A DNA stretch of 64,000 nt from assembly GCF_014191375.1 (NCBI RefSeq), contig NZ_JACHWN010000001.1:558001-622000 (forward strand), given 5' to 3'. Position 1 is the first letter of the stretch, and each line of letters begins with the position of its first letter. Below, piece after piece: positions 35,637 through 45,798 of this stretch. This DNA is from Mesorhizobium sp. RMAD-H1 (GTDB lineage Bacteria > Pseudomonadota > Alphaproteobacteria > Rhizobiales > Rhizobiaceae). The notes under the pieces were generated by a model. The model had not been told where the DNA came from. It did not search any database and saw only the letters and a program-made list of their open reading frames with translations. Both the position numbers and the translations under genes were made by a program.

Positions 35637-36599
35637 TTATAGACTTTTTACTGTTAGTTTTATCCCGTCGTTCAGATCAATCCGGGGGTGCCAGGCCAAT
35701 TCATTCCTCGCTAGCGAAATATCAAGAATGCTCTTCCTGACGTCGAAACTTCTCCCGGGTCGCTGATTTTTTTGCGCTTTCTTCCCCATAGTTGCTTCAA
35801 CTAACGCGACAATTTCATTGACGCTTTTTCCCTCGCCGCTACCAATATTAAAGATTTTATAAATCCCATCATACGTTATCGCGGAGGTCATCGCCTTAAC
35901 GGCATCTGCAATGTAGATGTAATCTCGCTGGGTTTCCCCATCTCCATAAATGTCTATGGGATGATCGTTTTTTATCGCGTCAATTACTGCAGCTATAAGG
36001 CCGACGCCTTTGCCCACCGGCTGTAAGGGGCCGTACGGATTTGACAGCCGCACAATGAGGTAATCCAGTTGTCTGTCACTTGCAAAAACTCGAAGATAAT
36101 TTTCGATAAGGAGTTTGTGTGTGCCGTACGCGTTCATCGGTATGGTCGGGTCGCTCTCTCTCGACGCAACCATCCCGTTATTCCCGTATACAGTCCCGCC
36201 AGAGCTCAAGAAAATTACCCGATTCACCTGTTTGGCAACGCATTCGTCAAGCAATGAAATTGTAGGTTTTATGGTTCTCTCTATATCCCCTTGAATATCA
36301 GAGTTTACACGAGGGGGATTAGTCCCATGAATTAGGTGATATACGTAATCCTGTCCTTGGAGGGCCTCTTTGACCTTTGAAAAATCGTTAAAATCTCCAC
36401 GAAGGTAATCTACCTTCTCGTGCAGTGAAGTTGATGCCGACCTCCCAAAGGCGCGCACCTCGCACCCGGCGGCAACAAGCTCGTTACAGAGATGGGTGCC
36501 GATGAAGCCGCCTCCACCCAGCACCAGAACCCTTGGTTGTGACAACTTCTTTCTCCGACTTTCCGCATCCGCCGTAATGAAAAGAGGGCTGCGAGTCAA
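35637..36599 (-). CDS. NAD-dependent sugar epimerase/dehydratase (GalE-like)
   Basis: A 320-residue extended SDR. VLVLGGGGFIGTHLCNEL binds NAD; FLSSGGTVYG, catalytic YGTHK (Tyr/Lys) and VRLSNPYGP define the active site, with GDGETQRDYIYIADAV near the C-terminus. It is most like UDP-glucose 4-epimerase-type enzymes of polysaccharide clusters, but a reductase role on 4-keto sugars cannot be excluded. It precedes the three-domain glycosyltransferase gene on the same strand and shares its AT-rich composition. Upstream lies the GT2 gene at 36675, 75 bases away. Confidence 0.82.
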   Translation of the reverse strand: MTRSPLFITADAESRRKKLSQPRVLVLGGGGFIGTHLCNELVAAGCEVRAFGRSASTSLHEKVDYLRGDFNDFSKVKEALQGQDYVYHLIHGTNPPRVNSDIQGDIERTIKPTISLLDECVAKQVNRVIFLSSGGTVYGNNGMVASRESDPTIPMNAYGTHKLLIENYLRVFASDRQLDYLIVRLSNPYGPLQPVGKGVGLIAAVIDAIKNDHPIDIYGDGETQRDYIYIADAVKAMTSAITYDGIYKIFNIGSGEGKSVNEIVALVEATMGKKAQKNQRPGRSFDVRKSILDISLARNELAWHPRIDLNDGIKLTVKSL

Positions 36600-36674
36600 A
36601 TGCGATGGGCATAGGTGCTGGAATATGAGGATTCAATTGAACCACTCTGGTCCGCCGAAGCCGAGCGGCTCGGA

Positions 36675-37514
36675 TCAAAACAGCCTCAGCCCATGCGTCA
36701 TATAAAACCGCGCCGCTGAGCGGATGAACTGGCGGATGTGCCAGGAGCCTTTTCGGGCTGCGTGGCCGCCCGCATGCACGATGCGCACATCGGGCACATA
36801 GGCGGTCGGTGCGATCTGCCCGGACCGAAGGGACAGGTCGAAATCCTCGAAATAGAGCATATAGCCGGGATCGAAGCCCGTGAGCCTCTTCAGCATACCG
36901 CTCCTGAAGAACATGAAGCAGCCGCTCACGATCGGCGGGCCCCGGAAAACGGCGTCCTGGCTCTCCGCGCGCATCTCATAGCGGGAGAGCCGTTGGTCGA
37001 AGCGGGAGCGGAGAGCCTGCGGCGCGAAGCCTCTCAGCAGCAGGTCGAAGACAGCCGGAAACCGCTTGCACAGATATTGCCTTTGTCCATTGGGCCACCG
37101 GGCATGGGGGGAGAGCAATGCGCAGTCGGGATTGTCGCGCATGAAGTCCACGGCAATCCTCAGCGCATCGGGTTGCAGCTGGATGTCGGGGTTGAGGATA
37201 AGGTGGAATTCGCCAAGCCTGTCGAGCGCCAGATTGTGGCCCCGGCCGAAGCCGACATTGCCATGCCCGTGGATGAGCCGGATATTTCTGCCGAAGGGCA
37301 GCGCCTCCAGCAGGGGCGGAATTGTATTTTCCCTCGAATTGTCCACCAGCGTTATCAGGACCGAACCGGGCTTGAACGGCTCCAGTGCCCGGCCGAGGCT
37401 TTCCAGCGTGGTCCTCAATTCCGCCGGATCCGGTTCGAACGCAACGATCGAGACGGTCAGCAGCAGCTTCTCCCCAATTGTCGTCTCGGTCGAAACGGAA
37501 CTTGAATCGCTCAT
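36675..37514 (-). CDS. GT2 glycosyltransferase (rhamnosyltransferase-like)
   Basis: A 279-residue GT-A enzyme. LTVSIVAFEPD starts the fold; LITLVDNSREN, GHGNVGFGRGHNLAL and LNPDIQLQPDAL supply the nucleotide and metal sites; SGCFMFFRSGMLKRLTGFDP and LYFEDFDLSLR contain the acidic catalytic region. This pattern is that of WbbL-like rhamnosyltransferases. Its position divergent from rfbACBD, which makes dTDP-rhamnose, agrees with a rhamnosyl donor. Donor specificity remains inference. Confidence 0.85.
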   Translation of the reverse strand: MSDSSSVSTETTIGEKLLLTVSIVAFEPDPAELRTTLESLGRALEPFKPGSVLITLVDNSRENTIPPLLEALPFGRNIRLIHGHGNVGFGRGHNLALDRLGEFHLILNPDIQLQPDALRIAVDFMRDNPDCALLSPHARWPNGQRQYLCKRFPAVFDLLLRGFAPQALRSRFDQRLSRYEMRAESQDAVFRGPPIVSGCFMFFRSGMLKRLTGFDPGYMLYFEDFDLSLRSGQIAPTAYVPDVRIVHAGGHAARKGSWHIRQFIRSAARFYMTHGLRLF

Positions 37515-37711
37515 TCGTTGTCCTTAATCAGAATGCCACAACATCGATGCAGACATTCAAAGTTGGGCCGGATAATCGATATGTTGAAAGATGGGCCGCT
37601 TTTGCCGGCAGTTCCTGTTCCAGCTTTCGATATCTGCCCCGATCTATCCTGTCGCAAAATCAAAGCCGCAATGTTATGGGGCTATTATCCAAAATGCCGA
37701 AGGGAAGCTAG

Positions 37712-38593
37712 ATGAAGGGAATAATACTCGCGGGCGGGAGCGGCACGAGGCTGTACCCTCTGACGATAGCGGTGTCCAAGCAGATCCTCCCTATCTATGA
37801 CAAGCCGATGATCTATTATCCGCTGAGCGTCCTCATGCTCGCCGGTATCCGCGACATCCTCGTCATCTCCACCCCGCACGATCTGCCCCTCTTCCAGAAG
37901 CTGCTGGGGGACGGCAGCGATTTCGGCGTCAGTTTCTCCTATGCGGAACAGGCACATCCGAATGGGCTTGCCGAAGCCTTCATCATCGGGCGCGAATTCA
38001 TCGGCCACGACAGCGTCGCGATGATCCTGGGCGACAATATCTATTTCGGCGATGGGCTGTCCCATCTCTGCCAGCTTTCCTCCCAGATGGAAAAGGGGGG
38101 AACCGTCTTTGCCTATCGTGTTGACGACCCCCAGCGCTATGGCGTCGTCGAATTCGACAACACGACGGGAAAAGCGATCTCGATCGAAGAGAAGCCGGAA
38201 AAGCCGAAATCGCACTGGGCTGTGACGGGCCTTTATTTTTACGACAACGAGGTGGTCGATATCGCCCGCTCGATCAAGCCGTCGGCCCGCGGCGAACTGG
38301 AGATCACCACCGTCAACAACATCTATCTGGAACGCGGCGAGCTCAGCGTGCGGCAGCTGGGGCGCGGCTATGCCTGGCTTGACACCGGCACGCATGACAG
38401 CCTTCACGAGGCTGCTTCCTTTGTCCGCACCATCGAGAAGCGGCAGGGGATCAAGATCGCCTGTCCCGAGGAGATCGGGCTGGAGAGCGGCTGGCTCTCC
38501 GGCGAGGCGGTGTTGGAGAGGGCTGCAAGGCTCGGGAAAACGGAGTATGCGGCCTATCTGCGTCGCCGCGTCGAAGAAATAGGAAAGCGATGA
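37712..38593 (+). CDS. rfbA: Glucose-1-phosphate thymidylyltransferase
   Basis: 293 residues. [18 protein letters not shown] is the nucleotide-binding signature, with [28 protein letters not shown] and [20 protein letters not shown], all diagnostic of RmlA/RfbA. It makes dTDP-glucose from dTTP and glucose-1-phosphate, the first step of dTDP-L-rhamnose synthesis. AAGGGAAG precedes the ATG. The 197-bp gap upstream is shared with the divergent GT2 gene. The stop overlaps the rfbC start by four bases. Confidence 0.97.
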   Translation: MKGIILAGGSGTRLYPLTIAVSKQILPIYDKPMIYYPLSVLMLAGIRDILVISTPHDLPLFQKLLGDGSDFGVSFSYAEQAHPNGLAEAFIIGREFIGHDSVAMILGDNIYFGDGLSHLCQLSSQMEKGGTVFAYRVDDPQRYGVVEFDNTTGKAISIEEKPEKPKSHWAVTGLYFYDNEVVDIARSIKPSARGELEITTVNNIYLERGELSVRQLGRGYAWLDTGTHDSLHEAASFVRTIEKRQGIKIACPEEIGLESGWLSGEAVLERAARLGKTEYAAYLRRRVEEIGKR

Positions 38594-39144
38594 TGGACAT
38601 TCGGTCTCTCGGACTGGAAGGGGTTTTCGAGATCGTCCCGCGCAAATTCGGCGATCATCGCGGGTTCTTTTCCGAAACCCATAATGCGAAATCGCTGGCT
38701 GAAGCGGGCATCGACCTGCAATTCGTGCAGGACAACCACTCCTATTCGGCTGCCAAAGGCGTTTTGCGGGGGCTTCATTACCAATTGCCGCCCCGCGCGC
38801 AGGACAAGCTGGTGCGGGTGATCCGCGGCGCCATTCTCGACGTGGTCGTGGATATCCGGAAAAGCTCCCCGACCTTCGGGAAATGGGTTTCGCTCGAGGT
38901 TTCGGCGGAGAAATGGAACCAGATCCTGGTGCCGAAAGGCTTCGCGCATGGTTTCGTCACACTCGTGGAGGATACGGAAGTCGTCTACAAGGTGACGGAC
39001 TATTATTCGCCGGAGCATGACCGGTCGATCCGCTTTGACGATCCGGCAATCGGCATCGAATGGCTGGTCCCGGCATCCGGCGTCCAGCTGTCGGACAAGG
39101 ATCGCAACGCGCCGCTTCTGGCCGACGCAGACATATTTGCTTGA
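38590..39144 (+). CDS. rfbC: dTDP-4-dehydrorhamnose 3,5-epimerase
   Basis: A 184-residue cupin-fold epimerase. [34 protein letters not shown] with the catalytic His, [20 protein letters not shown], and [11 protein letters not shown] with [15 protein letters not shown] are all hallmark segments. It converts dTDP-4-keto-6-deoxyglucose to the L-lyxo form. Tight overlap with rfbA and a 12-base gap to rfbB show a single operon. Confidence 0.97.
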   Translation: MMDIRSLGLEGVFEIVPRKFGDHRGFFSETHNAKSLAEAGIDLQFVQDNHSYSAAKGVLRGLHYQLPPRAQDKLVRVIRGAILDVVVDIRKSSPTFGKWVSLEVSAEKWNQILVPKGFAHGFVTLVEDTEVVYKVTDYYSPEHDRSIRFDDPAIGIEWLVPASGVQLSDKDRNAPLLADADIFA

Positions 39145-39155
39145 GGGGTGGAAAG

Positions 39156-40238
39156 ATGAATATCCTCATAACGGGTGGAGCAGGCTTCATCGGATCGGCC
39201 GTATGCCGGCATCTCGCGGCCAATCCGCACAACAACATCATCAATCTCGACAAGCTCACCTATGCCGGCAATCTGGCGTCGCTGCGCCAGATCGAAAACC
39301 ACCCGAACTACCGTTTTGCTCAAGGCGACATTTGCGACGATGGCCAGGTTCTGGACATTCTTCGCGATAATGAGATCGATGTCGTCATGCACCTTGCGGC
39401 GGAAAGCCATGTCGACCGTTCGATCGACGGCCCGGCGGCCTTCATAGAAACCAATATCATCGGCACGTTCCGGCTGCTCAACGCAGCGCTCGCCTATTGG
39501 CGCGAACTGTCGGAGCCGCGCAGGTCGAGCTTCCGTTTCCATCATATCTCGACGGACGAGGTCTTCGGCGATCTTCCCTTCGACAGCGGCATCTTCACGG
39601 AGGAGACGCCCTATAAGCCGTCATCGCCCTATTCCGCGTCGAAGGCCGCTTCGGACCATCTGGTGCGGGCCTGGCACGAGACCTACGGGCTGCCGGTGGT
39701 CCTTTCCAACTGCTCCAACAATTACGGACCGTTCCACTTCCCGGAAAAGCTCATTCCGCTGGTCATCCTGAATGCTCTTGATGAAAAGCCCCTGCCGGTC
39801 TATGGCGCCGGCGCCAATGTTCGCGACTGGCTGTTTGTCGAAGACCACGCGCGTGCCCTGGAGCTGGTGGCCACCAGGGGCAGGGTCGGCGAGAGCTACA
39901 ATATCGGCGGCCGCTCGGAGCGCACCAATCTCAACGTGGTGGAGACGATCTGCGCCATTCTCGACAGGAAGCGCCCTCGTGCGAACGGCAGGCGGTACAG
40001 CGATCTGATCACCTTCGTGACCGATCGTCCCGGCCATGACCGCCGCTACGCGATCGATGCCTCGAAGATCGAGCGGGAGCTGGGCTGGAAGCCGCAGGAG
40101 ACCTTTGAAACCGGTCTTGAGAAGACCATCCAGTGGTATCTCGACAATGATTGGTGGTGGCAGCCGATCCGCAGCGGCCGTTATGCAGGAGAGCGTCTGG
40201 GGAGCACTCCCGTGCAGGAGAAGGTGGGAGCGGCGTGA
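39156..40238 (+). CDS. rfbB: dTDP-glucose 4,6-dehydratase
   Basis: A 360-residue [21 protein letters not shown] binds [44 protein letters not shown] with catalytic Tyr/Lys, and [20 protein letters not shown] are typical of RmlB. It catalyses the second step of the dTDP-rhamnose pathway. GAGGGG lies upstream of ATG 39156. Its stop overlaps the GTG start of rfbD. Confidence 0.97.
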   Translation: MNILITGGAGFIGSAVCRHLAANPHNNIINLDKLTYAGNLASLRQIENHPNYRFAQGDICDDGQVLDILRDNEIDVVMHLAAESHVDRSIDGPAAFIETNIIGTFRLLNAALAYWRELSEPRRSSFRFHHISTDEVFGDLPFDSGIFTEETPYKPSSPYSASKAASDHLVRAWHETYGLPVVLSNCSNNYGPFHFPEKLIPLVILNALDEKPLPVYGAGANVRDWLFVEDHARALELVATRGRVGESYNIGGRSERTNLNVVETICAILDRKRPRANGRRYSDLITFVTDRPGHDRRYAIDASKIERELGWKPQETFETGLEKTIQWYLDNDWWWQPIRSGRYAGERLGSTPVQEKVGAA

Positions 40239-41125
40239 AGATCCTCGTCACTGGACGTGAAGGGCAGGTCGTTCAGAGCCTGATTGAGAAAGCGGCTCTA
40301 CGGCCGGACCTGCAGCTGGTCGCAATGGGGCGGCCGGACCTCGATCTTGCCCGCCCGGAAACGGTTCTTGCGGCGATCTCGGAAGTGCAGCCCGATCTCG
40401 TCGTGTCGGCTGCGGCCTATACGGCCGTCGATCAGGCGGAGGATGAGCCGGAAGCCGCTTTCGCGGTCAATGCCGCCGGTGCCCATGCCGTCGCCGAGGC
40501 GGCGAGGGCGTGCGGCGCGCCTGTCATCCACCTGTCGACGGATTACGTCTTTGCCGGGGATTCCGGTAAAGCCTATGTCGAGAGCGACCCCGTCGGCCCC
40601 AAGGGCGTTTACGGCCGATCCAAGCTGGAGGGCGAGCGCCTGGTGGCCGAGGCGCATCCCGAACATATCATCTTGCGCACCGCCTGGGTCTACAGCCCCT
40701 TCGGAAAGAACTTCGTCAAAACGATGCTGAGAGTGGCCGAGACGCGCGAACGCCTGTCCGTCGTCTCCGATCAGTGGGGCAATCCCACCAGCGCTTTGGA
40801 CATAGCCGATGCGGTCCTGCGCGTCGCGGATCATCTGGCCGGCAAGGCGGATTTCGCGGGTTATGGCATCTATCATCTGGCGGGAACCGGGGATACGAAC
40901 TGGAGCGGCTTCGCGAGAGGGATCTTTGCCGAAAGCGCTAGGAATGGCGGACCGGTCGCCGAAGTGATCGATATCGCGACGTCGCAATATCCGACCAAGG
41001 CCGTCCGCCCGGCCAACTCGCGGCTTTCGACCGAAAAGTTCAGGAAGACCTTCGGCTGGTCGATGCCTGAATGGCAGGCTTCGCTGCGCGATGTGGTCAA
41101 AAGGATTGTCTCGCCAGCGGTTTAG
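40235..41125 (+). CDS. rfbD: dTDP-4-dehydrorhamnose reductase
   Basis: A 296-residue SDR starting at GTG 40235, overlapping rfbB by four bases. [43 protein letters not shown], catalytic [28 protein letters not shown] and [17 protein letters not shown] identify RmlD. It makes dTDP-L-rhamnose with NADPH. The longer upstream frame within rfbB is an artefact. It completes the operon order A-C-B-D. Confidence 0.97.
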   Translation: MKILVTGREGQVVQSLIEKAALRPDLQLVAMGRPDLDLARPETVLAAISEVQPDLVVSAAAYTAVDQAEDEPEAAFAVNAAGAHAVAEAARACGAPVIHLSTDYVFAGDSGKAYVESDPVGPKGVYGRSKLEGERLVAEAHPEHIILRTAWVYSPFGKNFVKTMLRVAETRERLSVVSDQWGNPTSALDIADAVLRVADHLAGKADFAGYGIYHLAGTGDTNWSGFARGIFAESARNGGPVAEVIDIATSQYPTKAVRPANSRLSTEKFRKTFGWSMPEWQASLRDVVKRIVSPAV

Positions 41126-41166
41126 GGTTTTCAACCCGCATTTTGAGCGGTTTTCCGTTTGGATCG

Positions 41167-41211
41167 TTCAGGCATGGTTTCTCGGGTCAAGTCCGAGGAT
41201 CCATGCCTGAA
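41167..41211. repeat. Single palindrome of the family B type
   Basis: TTCAGGCATGG (41167-41177) and CCATGCCTGAA (41201-41211) are perfect 11-bp arms, with an inner stem CTCGG-gtcaagt-CCGAG. It lies 40 bases after rfbD in the 263-bp gap before gmd and may act as the operon's 3' structure. No T run follows. Confidence 0.65.
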
Positions 41212-41388
41212 CATCGCCGCTCCGCCAGCGGTCGAACATCAAGGCCATCGCTATCCAAAGCGACCCGATTCCATCAAAACAGGAATCGCTCGAACGGCAA
41301 TTACCGATGATTGCCTAGTGCCATAGCCCATTTGGCTGAATTCCCGCCGGGCGATGCTGGTTTATTGTAGCGGCATCGGAGGACGGGA

Positions 41389-42477
41389 ATGCACATGAAA
41401 AAAGCGCTCATCACCGGTGTCACGGGTCAGGACGGATCCTATCTGGCTGCCCTGTTGCTGAACAAGGGTTACGAGGTTCACGGCATCAAGAGGCGGACGT
41501 CTCTCTTCAATACCGACAGAATTGACCATTTGTATCAGGAGCCGCACGAAACGGATCGCCGGTTCATTCTCCATTATGGCGATATGACCGACTCCTCGAG
41601 CCTGATCTGCGTCATGCAGCAAGTGCAGCCGGACGAGGTCTATAATCTGGCTGCGCAATCGCATGTGGCGGTTTCTTTCGAGGAGCCGGAATATACCGCC
41701 AATTCGGACGCGTTGGGCACGCTGCGCATCCTCGAGGCGATCCGCATTCTCGGGCTCCAGGATAAGACCCGCTTCTACCAGGCTTCCACGTCGGAGCTCT
41801 ACGGGCTTGTCCAGGAAGTTCCCCAGCGCGAAACCACCCCCTTCTATCCGCGTTCGCCCTATGCCGTGGCCAAGCTCTACGCCTACTGGATCACCATCAA
41901 TTATCGGGAGGCATACGGCATCTATGCCTGCAACGGCATTCTCTTCAATCACGAGAGCCCGGTTCGCGGCGAAACCTTTGTGACGCGCAAGATCACCCGC
42001 GCCCTTGCGCGCATCAAGCTCGGCCTTCAGGACTGCCTCTATCTCGGCAATCTGGATGCGCGGCGGGACTGGGGACACGCAAGGGACTATGTCGAGATGC
42101 AGTGGCTGATGCTGCAGCAGGACCAGCCTGAGGATTTTGTGATAGCCACCGGCGTGCAGTACAGTGTACGGGATTTCGTCGATGCGGCAGCCAACGAGAT
42201 CGGGATCAGGATCATGTGGAAGGGCAGGGGCCTCGACGAAAAGGGCTATGATCAAAGCGGCAAATGCATTGTCGCGGTCGATCCGCGTTATTTCCGTCCC
42301 ACGGAAGTCCAAACCCTGCTCGGCGATCCCGCCAAGGCCAAGGCGAGACTCGGATGGCAGCCCAGGATCACATTTGAGGAACTTGTCGCTGAAATGATGA
42401 TGGAAGACATGAAGGCGGCTGAGCGCGACGAGCTTGTAAAATGCCACGGTTTTCCGGCATATGATTATCACGAGTGA
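41389..42477 (+). CDS. gmd: GDP-mannose 4,6-dehydratase
   Basis: A 362-residue [59 protein letters not shown], catalytic [30 protein letters not shown] and [20 protein letters not shown] leave no doubt. It forms GDP-4-keto-6-deoxymannose, precursor of GDP-fucose, GDP-rhamnose and perosamine. No reductase or aminotransferase that uses it (fcl, rmd, per) lies in the window. ATG 41395 is an alternative start two codons in. Confidence 0.97.
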   Translation: MHMKKALITGVTGQDGSYLAALLLNKGYEVHGIKRRTSLFNTDRIDHLYQEPHETDRRFILHYGDMTDSSSLICVMQQVQPDEVYNLAAQSHVAVSFEEPEYTANSDALGTLRILEAIRILGLQDKTRFYQASTSELYGLVQEVPQRETTPFYPRSPYAVAKLYAYWITINYREAYGIYACNGILFNHESPVRGETFVTRKITRALARIKLGLQDCLYLGNLDARRDWGHARDYVEMQWLMLQQDQPEDFVIATGVQYSVRDFVDAAANEIGIRIMWKGRGLDEKGYDQSGKCIVAVDPRYFRPTEVQTLLGDPAKAKARLGWQPRITFEELVAEMMMEDMKAAERDELVKCHGFPAYDYHE

Positions 42478-42594
42478 TCTGCCGCATCCGATCGTGATGG
42501 TTTCTTCATCCTTTTCCGGCAAAACTGGCGTTTCTGGCGGAATTCTGAACAATTGCGCGGGCGTTGCGGCATTTCTGAAATCAATGATGTGAAT

Positions 42595-44025
42595 ATGAGC
42601 GATTTGAAATTTGGAACAAGTGGCCTGCGGGGGCTTGTCACCGAGCTTCGCGATGACGTCTGCAGGGCCTACACGCTCGCCTTCCTGAAGTATCTGCAGA
42701 GCCGGCATGACGTACCGGCGGACGGCCTTCTGCTCATCGGCCACGACCTGCGGGCAAGCAGTCCACGCATCGCGGCCGCTTGCATCAGCGCGGCAAAGGC
42801 CTTCGGCATGCGCGTCGAGAATTGCGGAGCGCTGCCGACGCCGGCTCTGGCTTTCCACGCCATGAGCCTGCGGGTCCCCGCGATCATGGTAACGGGCAGC
42901 CATATCCCCGACGACCGCAACGGCCTCAAATTCTATCGTCCCGATGGCGAGATCGACAAGGCGGACGAGGCCGGGATTCTGGCGTTTCTTGACCTTGAAA
43001 AGCCGGTGGCGTCCGCAAATGGTGAAGCCGGGTTGTCGGAGGAGGCGCTGAGCCGCTATGTCGCGCGCTGCGCCTCCCTGCTGCCGGCAGGCGCTCTCTC
43101 GGGCAGGAGGATCGGCGTCTACCAGCACAGCTCGGTCGCCCGCGACGTCATGGTCGACATCCTGAGAAAAGCGGGCGCGGAGGCGATCGGCGTCGGGCGG
43201 TCCGATGTTTTCGTCCCCGTCGATACCGAGGCGCTTCGCCCCGAGGATATCGCCTTCGCCGAAAAGGCCTGCCGTGAGCTAGAGCTCGATGCGCTGGTAT
43301 CGACCGACGGCGATGCCGACAGGCCGCTGATATCGGACGAAAAGGGCAATTTCCTGCGCGGCGACATGGTCGGGCTCCTGACGGCGCGCTTTCTCGGTGC
43401 CGATGCCGTGGTCACCCCGGTCACCTCCAATACCTCGATCGAGCATTGCGGCTTCTTCGACAAAGTCTACCGCACCCGCGTAGGCTCGCCCTATGTCATC
43501 GAGGGCATGAGCAGGGCGGGCAGCGACGGCTGTCGTACGATTATCGGCTTCGAGGCCAATGGCGGCGTGCTGCTCGGCACGTCGGTCGCAGTTGGCGGGC
43601 ATCGGCTGGATGCGCTGCCGACGCGGGATGCCATGCTGCCGATCCTGAGCGTTCTCGGAATGGCGGCGAGGGAAGGGCTGTCATTGTCCGGGCTCGTCGC
43701 CAGGCTGCCGGCGCGCTTCACCGCCAGCGGCCGCCTGGAGCATGTGCCGGCCGATCAAAGCGCGGTATTTCTGAAGAGCCTCGAAGATGCCGAAACCATG
43801 CGAGGCTTCTTCGCCGGTGCCGGTTCGGTAAAAGACAGCGACCGCATCGATGGCACGCGCGTCATTCTGTCGGGCGGCGAGCTGATACACTATCGCGCTT
43901 CGGGCAATGCCCCCGAATTGCGCTGCTATACGGAAGCAGCCACCAGGGAGCGTGCCGCCGAACTGCTGGCGTGGGGGCTGGAGCGCGCCAGGCGCGCATT
44001 GAGCGACAAGGAGTTCTCCCGATAA
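42595..44025 (+). CDS. Phosphomannomutase/phosphoglucomutase
   Basis: A 476-residue alpha-D-phosphohexomutase. LKFGTSGLRGLV, VTGSHIPDDRNGLKFYR with the phosphorylated Ser102, STDGDADRPLISD for the metal site and GFEANGGVLLG for the sugar site are in order. It makes mannose-1-phosphate for the guanylyltransferase encoded next; the two genes overlap at TAATG. The rhizobial homologue NoeK acts similarly in GDP-fucose supply. ATG 42595 gives the conserved N-terminus; a longer frame from 42553 has no family support. Confidence 0.9.
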   Translation: MSDLKFGTSGLRGLVTELRDDVCRAYTLAFLKYLQSRHDVPADGLLLIGHDLRASSPRIAAACISAAKAFGMRVENCGALPTPALAFHAMSLRVPAIMVTGSHIPDDRNGLKFYRPDGEIDKADEAGILAFLDLEKPVASANGEAGLSEEALSRYVARCASLLPAGALSGRRIGVYQHSSVARDVMVDILRKAGAEAIGVGRSDVFVPVDTEALRPEDIAFAEKACRELELDALVSTDGDADRPLISDEKGNFLRGDMVGLLTARFLGADAVVTPVTSNTSIEHCGFFDKVYRTRVGSPYVIEGMSRAGSDGCRTIIGFEANGGVLLGTSVAVGGHRLDALPTRDAMLPILSVLGMAAREGLSLSGLVARLPARFTASGRLEHVPADQSAVFLKSLEDAETMRGFFAGAGSVKDSDRIDGTRVILSGGELIHYRASGNAPELRCYTEAATRERAAELLAWGLERARRALSDKEFSR

Positions 44026-45440
44026 TGAAGATCATACCGGCGATCATGAGCGGTGGGGCTGGAGCGCGCCTCTGGCCCGTCTCGCGGGAGAAGCATCCCA
44101 AGCCCTTCATCCGGCTGGCGGATGGAAAGAGCCTGTTGCAGCACGCCTTCCTGCGTGCCGCGGCGCTGCCGGACGTCGCTGAGGTGCTGACGATCACCAA
44201 TCGCGAGCTCTTCTTCAAGACCGAGGACGAATACCGCGAACTGGCTGTTCCGCAGTTCGAATGCACCTATCTCCTGGAGCCGATGGGCCGCGATACGGCG
44301 GCGGCCGGCGCCATTGTCTCGCTGCATGTGCAAAAGGCTTATGGCGATGATGCCATCATCGCCCTTTTTCCGGCTGACCATATGATCCGCGATCTGGAGG
44401 CTTTCCGCGCGGCGGCGGTGAAGGCCGTCGCCCTGGCCGATACCGGGCGGCTGGTGACCTTCGGCATCGCGCCGCAATATCCCGAAACCGGCTATGGCTA
44501 TATCGAGGCCGATGGCGAGGATGTGGTCCGCTTCGTCGAAAAGCCGGATCTGCCACGCGCCAGGGAATATCTCGCATCCGGCCGCTTCTACTGGAATTCG
44601 GGCATGTTCTGCTTTTCCGCCGGGACCATGACGAGGCTGATGGAGGAGCATTGTCCTGATATTCTGGAACAGAGCCGCAAGAGCCTTCTCGCCGCAAACC
44701 GGTCGACGGTGGCGAGCGGCACCCGGATCGACCTGGACGCGGAAGCCTTTTCCCAGGTGCCGAAGAAGTCGATCGATTACGCGGTGCTGGAAAAAGCCGG
44801 CAACATAGCGGTTGTCGGCTGCGACATCGGCTGGAGCGATATCGGCTCGTGGAACGCCCTGGCCGATTTGACCGAGGCGGATGACCACGGCAACAGGACC
44901 AATGGCGATGCGGTGCTGGTCGATGTCGAAAACTGCTATATACAGAGCTCCGACCGTCTGGTCGGCGCCGTCGGCGTCAAGGATCTGGTCATCGTCGATT
45001 CGGCGGATGCGCTGTTGGTCGCCCACAAGGATGAGGCGCAGAACGTCAAGAAGCTCTTCTCGAAGCTGAAGGACAGCGGCCATGAGGCGCATAATCTGCA
45101 CAGGACGGTGCACCGGCCCTGGGGAACCTATACGGTTCTGGAGGAGGGCGAGCGCTTCAAGATCAAGCGCATCGAGGTGAAGCCGGGCGCGAGCCTCAGC
45201 CTGCAGATGCATTATCACCGCTCCGAGCACTGGGTGGTCGTCAGCGGCACGGCGAAGGTGGTCAATGGCGATCGGGAGCTTCTCCTGGCGACCAATGAAT
45301 CGACCTATATCCCGTCGGGAAACAAGCACCGCCTGGAAAATCCCGGCATCCTGCCGCTCGTCATGATCGAGGTGCAGAGCGGGGATTATCTCGGCGAGGA
45401 CGATATCGTCCGCTTTGACGACGTTTACGGGCGCAAATGA
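44025..45440 (+). CDS. manC: Mannose-1-phosphate guanylyltransferase / mannose-6-phosphate isomerase
   Basis: A 471-residue bifunctional enzyme. The N-terminal nucleotidyltransferase has MSGGAGARLWPVSREKHPKP, LFPADHMI and FVEKPDLPRAREYLASG. The C-terminal cupin isomerase domain has HRPWGTYTVLEEGERFKIK, LSLQMHYHRSEHWVVVSGT and STYIPSGNKHRLENPG with metal-binding His/Glu. It converts fructose-6-phosphate and GTP-linked substrates toward GDP-mannose. A longer frame overlapping the mutase gene is an artefact. Together with the mutase and gmd it forms a GDP-6-deoxyhexose supply unit. Confidence 0.95.
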   Translation: MKIIPAIMSGGAGARLWPVSREKHPKPFIRLADGKSLLQHAFLRAAALPDVAEVLTITNRELFFKTEDEYRELAVPQFECTYLLEPMGRDTAAAGAIVSLHVQKAYGDDAIIALFPADHMIRDLEAFRAAAVKAVALADTGRLVTFGIAPQYPETGYGYIEADGEDVVRFVEKPDLPRAREYLASGRFYWNSGMFCFSAGTMTRLMEEHCPDILEQSRKSLLAANRSTVASGTRIDLDAEAFSQVPKKSIDYAVLEKAGNIAVVGCDIGWSDIGSWNALADLTEADDHGNRTNGDAVLVDVENCYIQSSDRLVGAVGVKDLVIVDSADALLVAHKDEAQNVKKLFSKLKDSGHEAHNLHRTVHRPWGTYTVLEEGERFKIKRIEVKPGASLSLQMHYHRSEHWVVVSGTAKVVNGDRELLLATNESTYIPSGNKHRLENPGILPLVMIEVQSGDYLGEDDIVRFDDVYGRK

Positions 45441-45534
45441 CCGCCGTTTCGCTATCGCGGACGGCAGGAGGAGACTGCGCCTAAATCGTCTGGATTCCAC
45501 TGGCACCGCTATTGTTGTGGAAAGGTCGAGGCAT

Positions 45535-45672
45535 GGATTCCAGTGACAAGCACTGGAATGACGGGATGGAGATGCGTTGCCTTAACGAAGACTGTCCTGC
45601 AGCGGAGACGTCGAACATCATCGGCAACATCTAACTGCCGTCCATCCCGGTACTTGGCACCGGGATCCAGGC
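45535..45672. repeat. Palindromic repeat, family B
   Basis: The left arm (45535-45564) matches the 18450 copy but with TTCCAGTG...CACTGGAA in place of TTCCTGTG...CACAGGAA, a compensatory change. The right arm near 45640-45672 folds as TCCCGGT-acttggc-ACCGGGA. The gap 45441-45798 otherwise contains only a possible short leader for the next gene. Confidence 0.7.
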
Positions 45673-45798
45673 CTCCGCGGTGCAGCCATGGCATCGTTTC
45701 ATAAAAGGGAGGGCCGTGATAGCAACAACCGGTAATTGACTTCGGTCCCGCCCTGGTTTCTCATCCCATGATAGCAGAGAAAGCGCAGGAGGGATGTC

